Part shown: positions 45,418-61,904 of the stretch, one piece after another
Layout of the letters: each line of letters opens with the position of its first letter
Numbering within the stretch: the stretch's first letter is position 1
Source of the DNA: DATAGF01 sp963835685
Lineage (GTDB): Bacteria > Actinomycetota > Thermoleophilia > Miltoncostaeales > Miltoncostaeaceae
Reading direction: 5' to 3'
Length of the DNA stretch: 64,000 nt
NCBI GenBank assembly: GCA_963835685.1
Contig: CAWIGI010000014.1
Location: 124,001-188,000 of the forward strand
The notes under the pieces: model-generated
What the model was told of the DNA's origin: nothing
Seen by the model: only the letters and a program-made list of their open reading frames with translations
The model's database searches: none
Made by a program: the position numbers and the translations under genes

Positions 45418-45888
45418 CTACCAGCGGTAGTGCGCGAACGCCTTGTTCGCCTGGGCCATCCGGTAGAGGTCGTCCTTCCGCTTGAAGGCGCCCCCCTGAG
45501 AGCCCAGCGCGTCGAGCAGCTCGTTCGCCAGCCGCTCGCTCATCTGCTTCTCGCGCCGCTCGCGCGCGAACCGAACGATCCACCGGATCGCGAGGGTGCG
45601 ACCGCGCCGCGGGGGCACCTCGATCGGCACCTGGTAGGTCGCGCCGCCGACGCGCCGCGACTTCACCTCGAGCGCGGGCGTGACGTTGCGCACGGCCTCC
45701 TCCATCACCGCCACCGGGTCGCGGCCGGTGCGGTCGCGGATCCGCTCGAGGGCCCCGTAGACCACCCCCTCGGAGGTGGACTTCTTCCCGTTCTTGAGCA
45801 CCTTGTTCACCATCTGGGTGACGAGGGCGCTGTTGTAGACCGGGTCCGGGTCGAGCGGACGCCGCGTGATGACGGCTCTGCGCGGCAT
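45418..45888 (-). CDS. rpsG: 30S ribosomal protein S7
   Basis: A 156-residue 16S-binding protein of the head. MPRRAVITRRPLDPDPVYNS, GGATYQVPIEVPPRRGRTLA and the ending ANKAFAHYRW identify it. ATG overlaps the rpsL stop (TAATG). Confidence 0.98.
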   Translation of the reverse strand: MPRRAVITRRPLDPDPVYNSALVTQMVNKVLKNGKKSTSEGVVYGALERIRDRTGRDPVAVMEEAVRNVTPALEVKSRRVGGATYQVPIEVPPRRGRTLAIRWIVRFARERREKQMSERLANELLDALGSQGGAFKRKDDLYRMAQANKAFAHYRW

Positions 45889-46259
45889 TACCTGGGCGCC
45901 TTCGCGCCGTACTTCGAGCGAGCCTTGCGGCGCTCGGTCACCCCGGCGGCGTCGAGGGCCGCACGGATCACCTTGTACCGCACGCCCGGCAGGTCGCGGA
46001 CCCGGCCGCCACGGACCAGCACGACCGAGTGCTCCTGCAGGTTGTGCCCCTCGCCCGGGATGTAGGTGGTGATCTCCGCCCCGTTCGTCAGGCGCACGCG
46101 CGCGACCTTGCGCAGCGCCGAGTTCGGCTTCTTGGGCGTGATGGTGAAGACACGCGTGCAGACGCCGCGCTTCTGCGGCGCGCCGCGCAGCGCGGGGGTC
46201 GAGGCCTTGGCGAGCTTGGGCTTGCGGCCCTTGCGGACCAGCTGGTTGATCGTGGGCAC
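45888..46259 (-). CDS. rpsL: 30S ribosomal protein S12
   Basis: A 123-residue decoding-centre protein. It begins PTINQLVRKGRKPKLAKAST and contains TPKKPNSALRKVARVRL, the region where streptomycin-resistance changes occur; the lysines are wild-type. GTG 46259 is the homologous start; the longer frame upstream (MAVLPFPSRPPG) is not conserved S12. The 102-bp gap upstream should hold the promoter, but I see no convincing hexamers. Confidence 0.98.
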   Translation of the reverse strand: MPTINQLVRKGRKPKLAKASTPALRGAPQKRGVCTRVFTITPKKPNSALRKVARVRLTNGAEITTYIPGEGHNLQEHSVVLVRGGRVRDLPGVRYKVIRAALDAAGVTERRKARSKYGAKAPR

Positions 46260-46361
46260 TGACGCCTTCGTCGGAGCAGACGGAAACCACCCGGGCGGGC
46301 GGCTCGGGAACGGTAGCACGGCCACCGGGGCCGCTCCAGGTCGGCCCGGCGGGAGGGCCAG

Positions 46362-47111
46362 CTAGCGCGCGTGCGTGTGGAAGCTCGCGTAGTGCGCGCG
46401 CGTGAGGTCGCCGTAGCTGGCGGCCGAGTAGCTCAGGAACAGCGTGCAACGCGAGCGGTCCGAGCGATTCGGTCCGCTCTCGTGCGGCACCAGGGTGCCG
46501 AAGACGATCATGTCCCCGGCCGCGAGGTCGGGGGTGTCGGGCGCGACGCCCGCGATGGCCTCCGGCGGCGTGAGCCCGCCGCCCGGCTTCAGCCAGTCCC
46601 CCATGTCGAAGTCGGTGACGTGATGGGCGCCGTGGCGGCCCGGGTAGAGGCTGAGCCCGCCGTTCCAGGGGCCCGCCGGATCGACGGCCACGAGCAGCGT
46701 GACGATGGCCTCGGGCGGAGCCGGCACCTCCTGCCAGAAGGTGTAGTCCTGGTGGGCGGTGTACCCGTGGGTTCCGGGACGCTTGTAGATGAGCTTGTCC
46801 TTGAACGGCACGGCGTCCTCGCCGAGCGCCGCTGCGGCGAGCGCCGTGACGCGCGGGTCGCCGACGAGGCCGGCGATCAGCGGCGAGACGTCGCTCACCG
46901 GGTCGATCCGGTCCGGTACCTGCTCCCCGTCGTCCGACCCCCGGGTGACGACGCGGCGATCCGAGGCGTCGGCGCCGGCCAGGTGCTCGGCGTGCAGGCG
47001 GTCGCACTCGGTCGCCAGCGCGGCGACCTCGCCATCCGAGAGCACCGACCGGCAGACCGCGTAGCCGCGGGTGGCGTAGCCGTCGAGGGTGGCGATCGCC
47101 GGTTGCATCAT
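46362..47111 (-). CDS. Phytanoyl-CoA dioxygenase (PhyH)-family Fe(II)/2-oxoglutarate oxygenase
   Basis: A 249-residue double-stranded beta-helix hydroxylase. The iron ligands are His and Asp in YTAHQDYTFW and the distal His in LVPHESGPNRSDRSR, whose following Arg binds 2-oxoglutarate. The ATG at 47111 overlaps the upstream acetyltransferase stop by 4 bp, implying coupling. The substrate is not evident. Probably an operon with the acetyltransferase gene. Confidence 0.88.
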   Translation of the reverse strand: MMQPAIATLDGYATRGYAVCRSVLSDGEVAALATECDRLHAEHLAGADASDRRVVTRGSDDGEQVPDRIDPVSDVSPLIAGLVGDPRVTALAAAALGEDAVPFKDKLIYKRPGTHGYTAHQDYTFWQEVPAPPEAIVTLLVAVDPAGPWNGGLSLYPGRHGAHHVTDFDMGDWLKPGGGLTPPEAIAGVAPDTPDLAAGDMIVFGTLVPHESGPNRSDRSRCTLFLSYSAASYGDLTRAHYASFHTHAR

Positions 47112-47930
47112 GGCCACCGGAGGCTCCTGGACCACTCGATGAGCGCGCCCGCGGGCCGCAGCCCGGCCGCGTCGTAGAGCGCCGCTCCGGGGGTGTCGCG
47201 CACGCCGAGCACCCCGACGGCGTCCCTGCCGCGCTCGACGGCGTCACGCCAGATCGCGCGGACGGCGGCGAGCCCCACGCCGGCTCCGCGGGCGTCCGGG
47301 TGCACGAACACGTTCTTGATCCTGAGGACGTCCGGCATCGGGACGATCCCGATCGTCCCCCGCGTGCGGCCGCCCGTCTCGATCAGGTAGCACTCCATCC
47401 CGCCGGCCTCCTGCTTGCGGCGCATCAGGGCCCACCAATCGTCCGGCGACGAGAGATAGCCGTCGGGCGCGATGGGCGAGTCGCTGTGCAGGTCGCGCGC
47501 GGTCTGCCAGAGGCGGCCGGCGATCGGGACCAGGCGCGCGTCGTCGGGCGGCGGGGCCGCGCCCGGCGGCGAGACGAAGATGTCCTCGACGCGGCGGTCG
47601 TAGCCCATCGTCAGGAGCTCGCGCTCGAGTTCCGGCACGGGGGCGTCGAGGTAGACGCGGACGATGCGGCCGCCGTGCTCCCGCGTCGCCGCCTCCGCCG
47701 CCCGCACCCAGGCGCGGGCGTCGGGTCCGGCCGCCCCGCCGTCCAGGACGATGACCACGCAGGCCGCGGGGAGCCGGGTGAGGCCGTCAACCGCGGCGAG
47801 GACGGCTCCGGGGAGCGGCGTCAGGCTCGCCGCGAGGCTGAAGTAGCGGCTGTCGCTCCGGGCGACCTGGGCCGCGAGCTCGGCCGACCGCCGAGAAGAC
47901 CACAGCGTGCGCTGGAGGACGTCGGGTCAT
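47108..47930 (-). CDS. GNAT-family N-acetyltransferase, frameshifted near the start
   Basis: The C-terminal half is a GNAT domain with RIKNVFVHPDARGAGVGLAA (acetyl-CoA-binding Q/RxxGxG/A-type loop) and DTPGAALYDAAGLRPAG. The standard start in frame is GTG 47758, but coding-like sequence continues upstream (TLWSSRRSAELAAQVARSDS, RYFSLAASLTPLPG). Removing one base from the GGG at 47924-47926 joins ATG 47930 (MTDVLQRT) to it and gives exactly 274 codons. It therefore probably encodes 273 residues with a small N-terminal domain. Substrate unknown. Confidence 0.75.
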
Positions 47931-48006
47931 GGAACGAGGGTAGGAGCGCCCGTTGCGAGGGCGCGACCCCCGTTCGTCCAATCCGGCCCCGCCGACCGGG
48001 GGGCGC

Positions 48007-48777
48007 TCAGGTGAGCGGCTCGGCGGCCTCCAGCCGCAGATCCGCCGTCGTGTCCAGCGTCACGGTGCCGCGGATCTCCATCTCGATCGCCCACCGCAGG
48101 GGCAGGGCGAGCCGGGGGGACCACCAGAAGGTGTCGGTGCGCCGGCCTGGGTGGGCGCCTCCGGTGTCGCTGACCGTGCGCACCACGACGGCCGGCAGGC
48201 GCTGGCCGCCGACCACGACCGCCTCGCGCCGCAGCACCTCGCCCCGGTACGAGACCGGCAGCTCGCCCGCGACGTATCGTCCCGACCAGGTCCGGCCCAC
48301 GCCCTGCCGGCGCGGCATGTGAAGCGGCGGCGGCCGCAGCTCGCGGCGGTCGTCACGGCCGATGCCGACGAAGGTGACGTCGGTCCGCCGCCACACGGCC
48401 CGCGACCCCTCCGGCGTCATCCGGAAGCGCACGCCCTCGATGTGCTCCTCGCTGAGGGAGAGCTCCTCCTCGAAGCCCTCCGGCGTCGTCGTGACGACGT
48501 ACCGGGCCTCTCCGGGGAGGTCGCGCGTGACGCTGAGCGGGCCGGCCCCGCCCCGGTCGGTCCCCGTCTGCCGGTAGGTGTAGACGCCGGCCTGCGGGAT
48601 CCCCGGGCGCGCGTCATCGCCGCCCCCGCCGCCCTCGCGGAACGACTCGATCGCCGCCTCCTCGCTCACCGGGCTGCTCGAGCTCGCCGCCAGCCAGAGC
48701 CAGATGCCCGCGCCGATCAGCGCCAGGACGATCACCAGCGCGACCAGGACCTTGCGGGGGAGGACGCTGGGAAACAT
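48007..48777 (-). CDS. Membrane-anchored extracytoplasmic protein of unknown function
   Basis: 256 residues: one N-terminal membrane segment (VLVALVIVLALIGAGIWLWL) followed by a Ser-rich linker and a beta-rich domain (GVYTYRQTGTDR, RRTDVTFVGIGRDDRRE, TFWWSPRLALPLRWAIEMEI). No catalytic motif is recognised; the pattern resembles envelope proteins that bind lipids or polymers. It is divergent from the endopeptidase-like gene across a repeat-rich 391-bp spacer. Confidence 0.75.
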   Translation of the reverse strand: MFPSVLPRKVLVALVIVLALIGAGIWLWLAASSSSPVSEEAAIESFREGGGGGDDARPGIPQAGVYTYRQTGTDRGGAGPLSVTRDLPGEARYVVTTTPEGFEEELSLSEEHIEGVRFRMTPEGSRAVWRRTDVTFVGIGRDDRRELRPPPLHMPRRQGVGRTWSGRYVAGELPVSYRGEVLRREAVVVGGQRLPAVVVRTVSDTGGAHPGRRTDTFWWSPRLALPLRWAIEMEIRGTVTLDTTADLRLEAAEPLT

Positions 48778-48821
48778 GGCCACAGGGTAGGGGCCCTCGG
48801 CCACGTGGCCGTCGCCTCGTT

Positions 48822-48857
48822 GGCCAATTGGCACACGGTGGCCCGGCCAAGTGGCAC
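48822..48857. repeat. Paired CCAATTGG palindrome, site 2
   Basis: GGCCAATTGGCAC (48822-48834) and GGCCAAGTGGCAC (48845-48857); centres 23 bp apart; 45 bp upstream of the minus-strand gene starting at 48777. Confidence 0.85.
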
Positions 48858-48910
48858 GCCGAGGCGCGACCGCCCGGCTCGGTGGGGATCGGTGCATCGT
48901 TCGGGGGTCC

Positions 48911-48974
48911 CGAGGCCGGCCGGCGCGCCTCCGCAGCGCAGGCCGGCCGGCCTCGACGGGCCCGCAGGGCCCGT
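48911..48974. repeat. Two large inverted repeats in a divergent intergenic region
   Basis: CGAGGCCGGCCGG (48911-48923) pairs with CCGGCCGGCCTCG (48943-48955), and directly after it ACGGGCCC-GCA-GGGCCCGT forms an 8-bp hairpin (48956-48974). They sit between repeat sites 2 and 3. Neither is followed by a T-run. The remainder of 48778-49168 shows no gene. Confidence 0.7.
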
Positions 48975-49054
48975 GTGCGTCGGTCGGCGATGCGCCGCCG
49001 AGCGCGGCCCGGCGGACCGGCCCGCCGGCTCCCGCAGCTCGTCGCGGTTCAACC

Positions 49055-49090
49055 GGCCCATTGGCACACCGCGGGCCGGCCAATTGGCAC
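49055..49090. repeat. Paired CCAATTGG palindrome, site 3
   Basis: GGCCCATTGGCAC (49055-49067) and GGCCAATTGGCAC (49078-49090); centres 23 bp apart; about 80 bp upstream of ATG 49169. Confidence 0.85.
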
Positions 49091-49168
49091 ACGGGCCGAG
49101 GGGCAGACCCAGTCCACAACGAGGATTTCACGGAAATTCCCTTGCAATTGCTAGCGTCGTCGGAGGTC

Positions 49169-49978
49169 ATGCGATCCCGCTCATCGCGCCGTCAAGCCCT
49201 CCACTGCTGCCCCGCCTGCGCCGCCTCCGTCGGGGGCCGGGGGCCCCATCACCGGCGGCGCGCGCCGTGGGCCTGGATGGGGCTGCTCGCGGTCGTCGCC
49301 GCGCTCGTGCCGCTGGCCGCCCTCGACGGACGCGGGGGGGAGGCCGGCGTCGCCCGTGCGGCGACGACCCCGGCCGCGCCGGCGCCGGCGCCCGCTCCGC
49401 CGAAGCCGAAGCGCCCACCCAAGAAGCCCGACCCGCCCGACCGCCCGCGGGTCGCGTGGCGCGAGAGCCTCGCGCTCGGGACCGCCAACGCCGGCCGCCT
49501 CGTCAACGGCGTGCGCATGCCGGTCGAGTGGCCGGGCCTCTACACGTACGATCCCCACACCCAGCGACCGCCGGGCAGCCCCGACCGCACCTGGGGCACC
49601 GCCTCCCTCGTGCGCGAGCTGCTCGAGCTGGGCGAGTGGTGGGCGCGGACCTACCCCAACCAGCCCCGGCTCGGGATCGGCGACATCTCCCTGGAGGGCG
49701 GCGGGCCGGTCGGCGGCCACCTGTCCCACGAGAACGGGCTCGACGCCGACATCCGCCTCGTCCGGGCCGACGGGCGCGAGGACGGGGTCGACGCGGGCAG
49801 CTACGACCGCGGGATGACCCAGGTGGTCGTCAACCGCCTCGTCGCCCAGGGCGCCTCGCTCGTGCTGATCGGCCCCAGCCTCGACCTGCGCGGCCCGTCC
49901 GGCATCGTCATGCGCTGGCCGAACCACGACAACCACCTGCACGTGCGCTTCCCCGACGCAGACGGCCTGGGCAACTGA
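49169..49978 (+). CDS. Penicillin-insensitive murein endopeptidase-like protein (MepA/LAS family)
   Basis: A 269-residue exported protein: basic N-terminus, hydrophobic segment (WMGLLAVVAALVPLAALDG), a Pro/Lys linker, then a LAS-type peptidase domain. Zinc ligands are visible as His and Asp in GGHLSHENGLDADIRL and the HxH in NHDNHLHVRF. Such enzymes cut D-Ala-diaminopimelate cross-links in the wall. ATG 49169 follows GTCGGAGGTC, a good ribosome site, and an A+T-rich stretch at 49125-49155 that probably holds the promoter. Two cysteines (CCPAC) sit before the membrane segment. Confidence 0.85.
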   Translation: MRSRSSRRQALHCCPACAASVGGRGPHHRRRAPWAWMGLLAVVAALVPLAALDGRGGEAGVARAATTPAAPAPAPAPPKPKRPPKKPDPPDRPRVAWRESLALGTANAGRLVNGVRMPVEWPGLYTYDPHTQRPPGSPDRTWGTASLVRELLELGEWWARTYPNQPRLGIGDISLEGGGPVGGHLSHENGLDADIRLVRADGREDGVDAGSYDRGMTQVVVNRLVAQGASLVLIGPSLDLRGPSGIVMRWPNHDNHLHVRFPDADGLGN

Positions 49979-51420
49979 GCACGGCGCCCGCCGCGTAGGG
50001 CGGCCGTGCGGACGGGTACCGATGAGACCATGCGCGCGCCGCGGATCCGCCCATGAGCCCCGCGGCGATCTCGCCCGGGCTGGAGGCGCCCGACCTCTAC
50101 GCCGTGGGCCTCCTCTTCGCCGGGCTGGCCGTGCTGGTGGCGATCCTCGCGCTGACGCACCAGCGCCTCCGGGCCTACTCGGCGAGCATCGTCTACCTCG
50201 CGATGGGCGGGGTCGGCGCGGCGGGGGTCGCGCTGCTCGACGCTCCGTGGCTGGACCTCGTGGAGGACGGCGAGACGGTCGAGCGCATGAGCGAGCTGGC
50301 GGTGATCGTCGCGCTCTTCGCGACCGGGCTCCGCCTCGACCGGCGCCTGACCTGGCGCGCCTGGCGATCCACGGCCCTGCTGCTGGCGGTCGTGATGCCG
50401 CTGACGATCGCCGCCGTCGCCGCCTTCGGCGCCCTCGGCATGGGGCTCTCGGCCGGGGCCGCGATCGTCCTCGGCGCGGCCCTCGCCCCCACCGACCCCG
50501 TGCTCGCGGGCGAGCTCGGGGTGGGCCCGCCGGGCGAGCGGGACGAGACCGAGCCGGCGTTCGCCCTCACGTCGGAGGCCGGCCTCAACGACGGCCTCGC
50601 CTTCCCCTTCCTCCTGCTCGGCCTCGTCGTCGCCGGGGGCGCCTCGCCCTCGGACGTCGGCGAGTGGCTCGCGGCCGACGTCGTCTACGCGACCGTCGCG
50701 GGCATCGCCATCGGCGCGGCCGCCGGCTGGGCGCTGTCGGCCGTCGCCGCGCGGCTCCGCGAGCGCAGCCTCGTCGACCGGGAGCTCGACGGGTGGGCCG
50801 CCCTCGGAGCCGTGCTCGCCGTCTACGGGCTGACCGAGGTCGCGGGGGCGTACGGCTTCCTCGCCGCGTTCGCCGGGGGGATCGCCTTCCGCCGCCGCGA
50901 GCGGGACCACGAGTACAACCAGGCGGTTCACGCCGGCGCGGCGACGGTGGAGAAGGTGCTCGAGCTGGCGATGATCCTCCTGCTGGGCAGCCTGGTCACC
51001 GCCGAGGGGCTGGAGGCCCCCGGGCTGGCGGGCTGGCTGCTCGCCCCGCTGCTCCTGCTGCTCATCCGCCCCGCGGCCGTGGCCGTGGGCCTCACCGGCT
51101 CGCCGCTGCGGCCCCGTGAGCGCGCCTACGTCGGCTGGTTCGGGGTCCGCGGGGTCGGGTCGCTCTACTACGCGACGGCCGCCGTCGGGGCCGGCGTGCT
51201 CTCGGCCGGCGAGGCGACGACGGTGCTGTGGACGGTCGTGGCGGTCGTCATCGTCTCGATCGTGGTCCACGGCGTGACCGGCGCGCCGCTCACCCGGCGG
51301 CTGCTGGGCGAGGAGGCGCTGCTGCGCGAGGACGAGCCGGAGCTCGAGGTGGCCGCCCGCTCTGCCCGAGTCGGCGCGGGGCAACGCGTTCAGGAGGGCT
51401 CGGGGCCCGAGAGCGACGAC

Positions 51421-51458
51421 GAGGGCCCGCTCGCGCGGGCCCTCGGATCCCGGGATCC
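51421..51458. terminator. Bidirectional hairpin between the antiporter gene and rpoC
   Basis: GAGGGCCCGC-TCGC-GCGGGCCCTC is a perfect 10-bp stem (51421-51444), followed at once by the 14-bp palindrome GGATCCCGGGATCC (51445-51458). It lies just after the rpoC stop on the minus strand. There is no T-tract. Confidence 0.5.
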
Positions 51459-51466
51459 CGGAGCGC

Positions 51467-55996
<4,530 letters not shown>

Positions 55997-56131
55997 TCCC
56001 GCGCCTTTCTCGTGTGCCGCCCGCTGCGCTCCCGCGCGCCGCGGCGTGACTCCGCCCGTTGCCCCAAAGTTGGTGGCGGGCCGGGGCGGGGCTGCATCGC
56101 TGCGGCCGCGCCCCGGCGCCGCCGGGCCCCG

Positions 56132-59933
<3,802 letters not shown>

Positions 59934-60009
59934 CTCGCAGGGCCTCCTGGCGAGAGCGGGTGGATGGCGGCAGCCGTGCGTGGCGCGTCCGGCGCGGGCG
60001 TAACGGCAA

Positions 60010-60018
60010 AGTCTAGCA
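60010..60018 (-). promoter_or_regulatory. Extended -10 promoter of rpoB
   Basis: Minus-strand TGC-TAGACT, an extended -10 (TGn plus TAnACT), about 75 bp before the rpoB ATG. No clear -35 hexamer. The 284-bp gap 59934-60217 otherwise shows nothing. Confidence 0.5.
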
Positions 60019-60217
60019 CCGGCATCGGGGCATGGCTACCCGCGCCCGCCGCTGCTCGCGGCGGGGTCCGTTGGGGCCGCTCCGGGCGGGTGGCCTCCGT
60101 CAATCGGACCCGGCGTCCAAGGCCCCGAAGGTTATCACCGCCGTCGGCCGTCCCGGCGGCCCGCGGTGGCTCGCGGTGGCTGGCGGTCGCCGAGGGCGGG
60201 CTTGCCATACTGGCGCG

Positions 60218-60718
60218 ATGTCGTCGCTGCCCTCCTACGCGGACGGGGGCTCGGACGCCCCCGTTGACGGCCGCCTCCGCGAGCTCGTCGAGACCACCCA
60301 CCTGCAGTGGACCTCGCCCGGCGAGCGGAGGCGCATGCGCGCCTTCGGCTTCCGCCCCGCGGTCGAGCCGGGGGTGCTGAAGCGCGAGTGGCGAGGCCTT
60401 CGGTGCGCGTCTCGGACGCGGGCATCCGCGCGGCCCGCCCTGGGCGCGGCGAGCTGGCCTGGGTCGCCGCCGACCGGACGCTGCTGCTCGACGGCCGGCC
60501 CTACGCCGGCGGGCGCTCGGGGGTCGGCCTGGTCCAGGAGCTGCTGGACCTGATCGGCGCGTACGAGCGCTGGGTCGAGGCGCGGGAGGGCCGCGAGGGG
60601 CGGATCCGGCGTGAGCGTCGAGGCCTTCCCCGACCGGCGTCCGGTCAACGCCCTCGCGGAGACCCGGCGCCTCCAGCGGATGCTGCACACGCCGCGCTCC
60701 CGCGGCCGCGGGCGCTGA
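60218..60718 (+). CDS. Hypothetical protein, apparently with two compensating frameshifts
   Basis: ATG 60218 opens MSSLPSYADGGSDAPVDGRL and reads plausibly to about 60395. The neighbouring frame then continues as RVSDAGIRAARPGRGELAWV and LLDGRPYAGGRSGVG to about 60600. The first frame resumes as SVEAFPDRRPVNALAETRRL and ends at 60718. The total is exactly 167 codons, so one missing and one surplus base would give a single 166-residue protein. The last part could instead be a separate 35-residue ORF from GTG 60611. No function recognised. It is divergent from rpoB. Confidence 0.5.
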
Positions 60719-60738
60719 CCCCGCCGGCGGCCGCCGCG

Positions 60739-60939
60739 TCAGAACTTGCCCGGCACGCCTCCGCCCTTGACGACCGACAGGTCCTCGAGCCAGCCCTGGA
60801 GCCGCGCGTAGTCCTTTTCGTCGGGGTCGAGCGTCGCGAGCGCCGCGTTGACCTCGTCGGCGACGTCGTTGACGTTGGACTTGTTGGCGGTCGAGACCTT
60901 GTCGCGCAGTGTGCTCTTGAGGGCCTGCTCGAGGGGCAT
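60739..60939 (-). CDS. Small conserved-looking protein of 66 residues
   Basis: MPLEQALKSTLRDKVSTANK, then NVNDVADEVNAALATLDPDE and a Gly-rich end (VVKGGGVPGKF). It is acidic, helical, with no signal or membrane segment. GGGAGG lies 7 bases before the ATG. Convergent with the hypothetical gene to its left. Function unknown. Confidence 0.7.
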   Translation of the reverse strand: MPLEQALKSTLRDKVSTANKSNVNDVADEVNAALATLDPDEKDYARLQGWLEDLSVVKGGGVPGKF

Positions 60940-61300
60940 GGCGGTCCTCCCGGGGACGTGGATGGAGACGAGCCCGCCGGCACCGATGACGGCGGCGCCG
61001 CGATTGTGCGCGATCGCACGACCCCGTGTCCAGCGTCAGCCTCGGGGAATCCCGTCGTCGATGAAGGTGGCGAACGGCGACTGCCGGACGCCGAGGTGCT
61101 CCAGCTCGAGGCGCTGCTCGAACCCGTCGAAGCCGCTCCCTCCGCCGAGGACTGGCGGCTCGCCCGCGAGACCCGTTCCCGGGCCTCCGGCCCGGCCGCC
61201 GGGCCACGCCTGCTCTGCTCGTGGAGCGTCGCGGCCCGGCGGGGCGGGAGCCGGATCCCGACGGGCACACGAGCGGGGCTCGTGGCGCGCCTCGAGTCAT
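60940..61300. other. Intergenic stretch with a possible minus-strand ORF remnant
   Basis: The minus strand near 61145-61036 reads GFDGFEQRLELEHLGVRQSP then FATFIDDGIPRG-stop, which looks protein-like but has no start codon or recognisable domain upstream. It may be the 3' remnant of a lost gene. Nothing else is evident up to the repeat pair at 61301. Confidence 0.35.
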
Positions 61301-61337
61301 GTGCCAATTGGCCAACAAGCCATCGGCCAATTGGCAC
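61301..61337. repeat. Paired CCAATTGG palindrome, site 4
   Basis: GTGCCAATTGGCC (61301-61313) and GGCCAATTGGCAC (61325-61337); centres 23 bp apart; here the two units face opposite ways. It lies 79 bp upstream of the zinc-finger/helix gene at 61416. Confidence 0.85.
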
Positions 61338-61415
61338 CAGCCTCGACACACTCCGGGCTCCTCCACGCGCCGCTCGACCGGTGATCCGTCGTCGCCTCTC
61401 GGCGAAGGTCGCCGC

Positions 61416-61904
61416 GTGGCGAGGAGCCTGTACAAGGGGGAACGGCTCGGGAAGCGGCCGCCCTGCCTCATCTGCATGGGGCCGGGTCGCGGCGAGCGGG
61501 CGCCGCTGCATCTTCCTGGCGGGGTGTCGGTGTGGCTCTGCGCGGCGCATCGGAGCCCGGAGTTCCTGACGCGGCGGGCGGGGCGGGACTTCGTGGCGAG
61601 CGTGATGCGGGCCTGGCAGGCAGCGGGGTGCCTGACCGGAGGGCGCGGCCGGGCCCTCGATGCGCACCGGGCGCGCCTGGCGGGGCCGCCGGCGCGGTCG
61701 CGGCCCGGCTCGTACGCCTGGCCGGAGCTCAGGCGCGAGGCGGAGCGGCGGTTCGCGGCGGGGGAGCGGCCCGGCCGGGTGATCGCCGAGCTTCGCGAGC
61801 GCGCCGGCGCCGGGCCCGCGACGCCTCCGTCGCGGCGGACGATGGCGCGCTGGTTCCGCGAGGGGCGTTGGTTGGGCGGAGGCGGCGCGCGGGCGCGCCC
61901 GCCG
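61416..61904 (+). CDS. Zinc-finger/helical DNA-binding-like protein, stop codon not in place
   Basis: From GTG 61416 the protein has a C-x2-C...C-x2-H zinc knuckle (PPCLICMGPG ... VWLCAAHRS), a helix GRDFVASVMRAWQAAG, and a C-terminal helical part (SYAWPELRREAERRFAAGER, SRRTMARWFREGRWL) that looks like an HTH. I recall similar proteins as an uncharacterised family in Thermoleophilia. Coding character ends near 61900, but the frame stays open to 63794, antisense to the subtilase gene, so the natural stop has probably been removed by an indel. The end given is approximate. Repeat site 4 lies just upstream. Confidence 0.6.

Noticed and set aside
47787..47981. A 64-residue minus-strand ORF upstream of the acetyltransferase
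   Set aside because: It shares its ATG (47930) region with the frameshift-corrected acetyltransferase and is out of frame with the protein-like sequence.
48781..48820. The palindrome GGCCACGTGGCC as another member of the paired repeat family
   Set aside because: It lacks the CCAATTGG core and has no partner at 23 bp.
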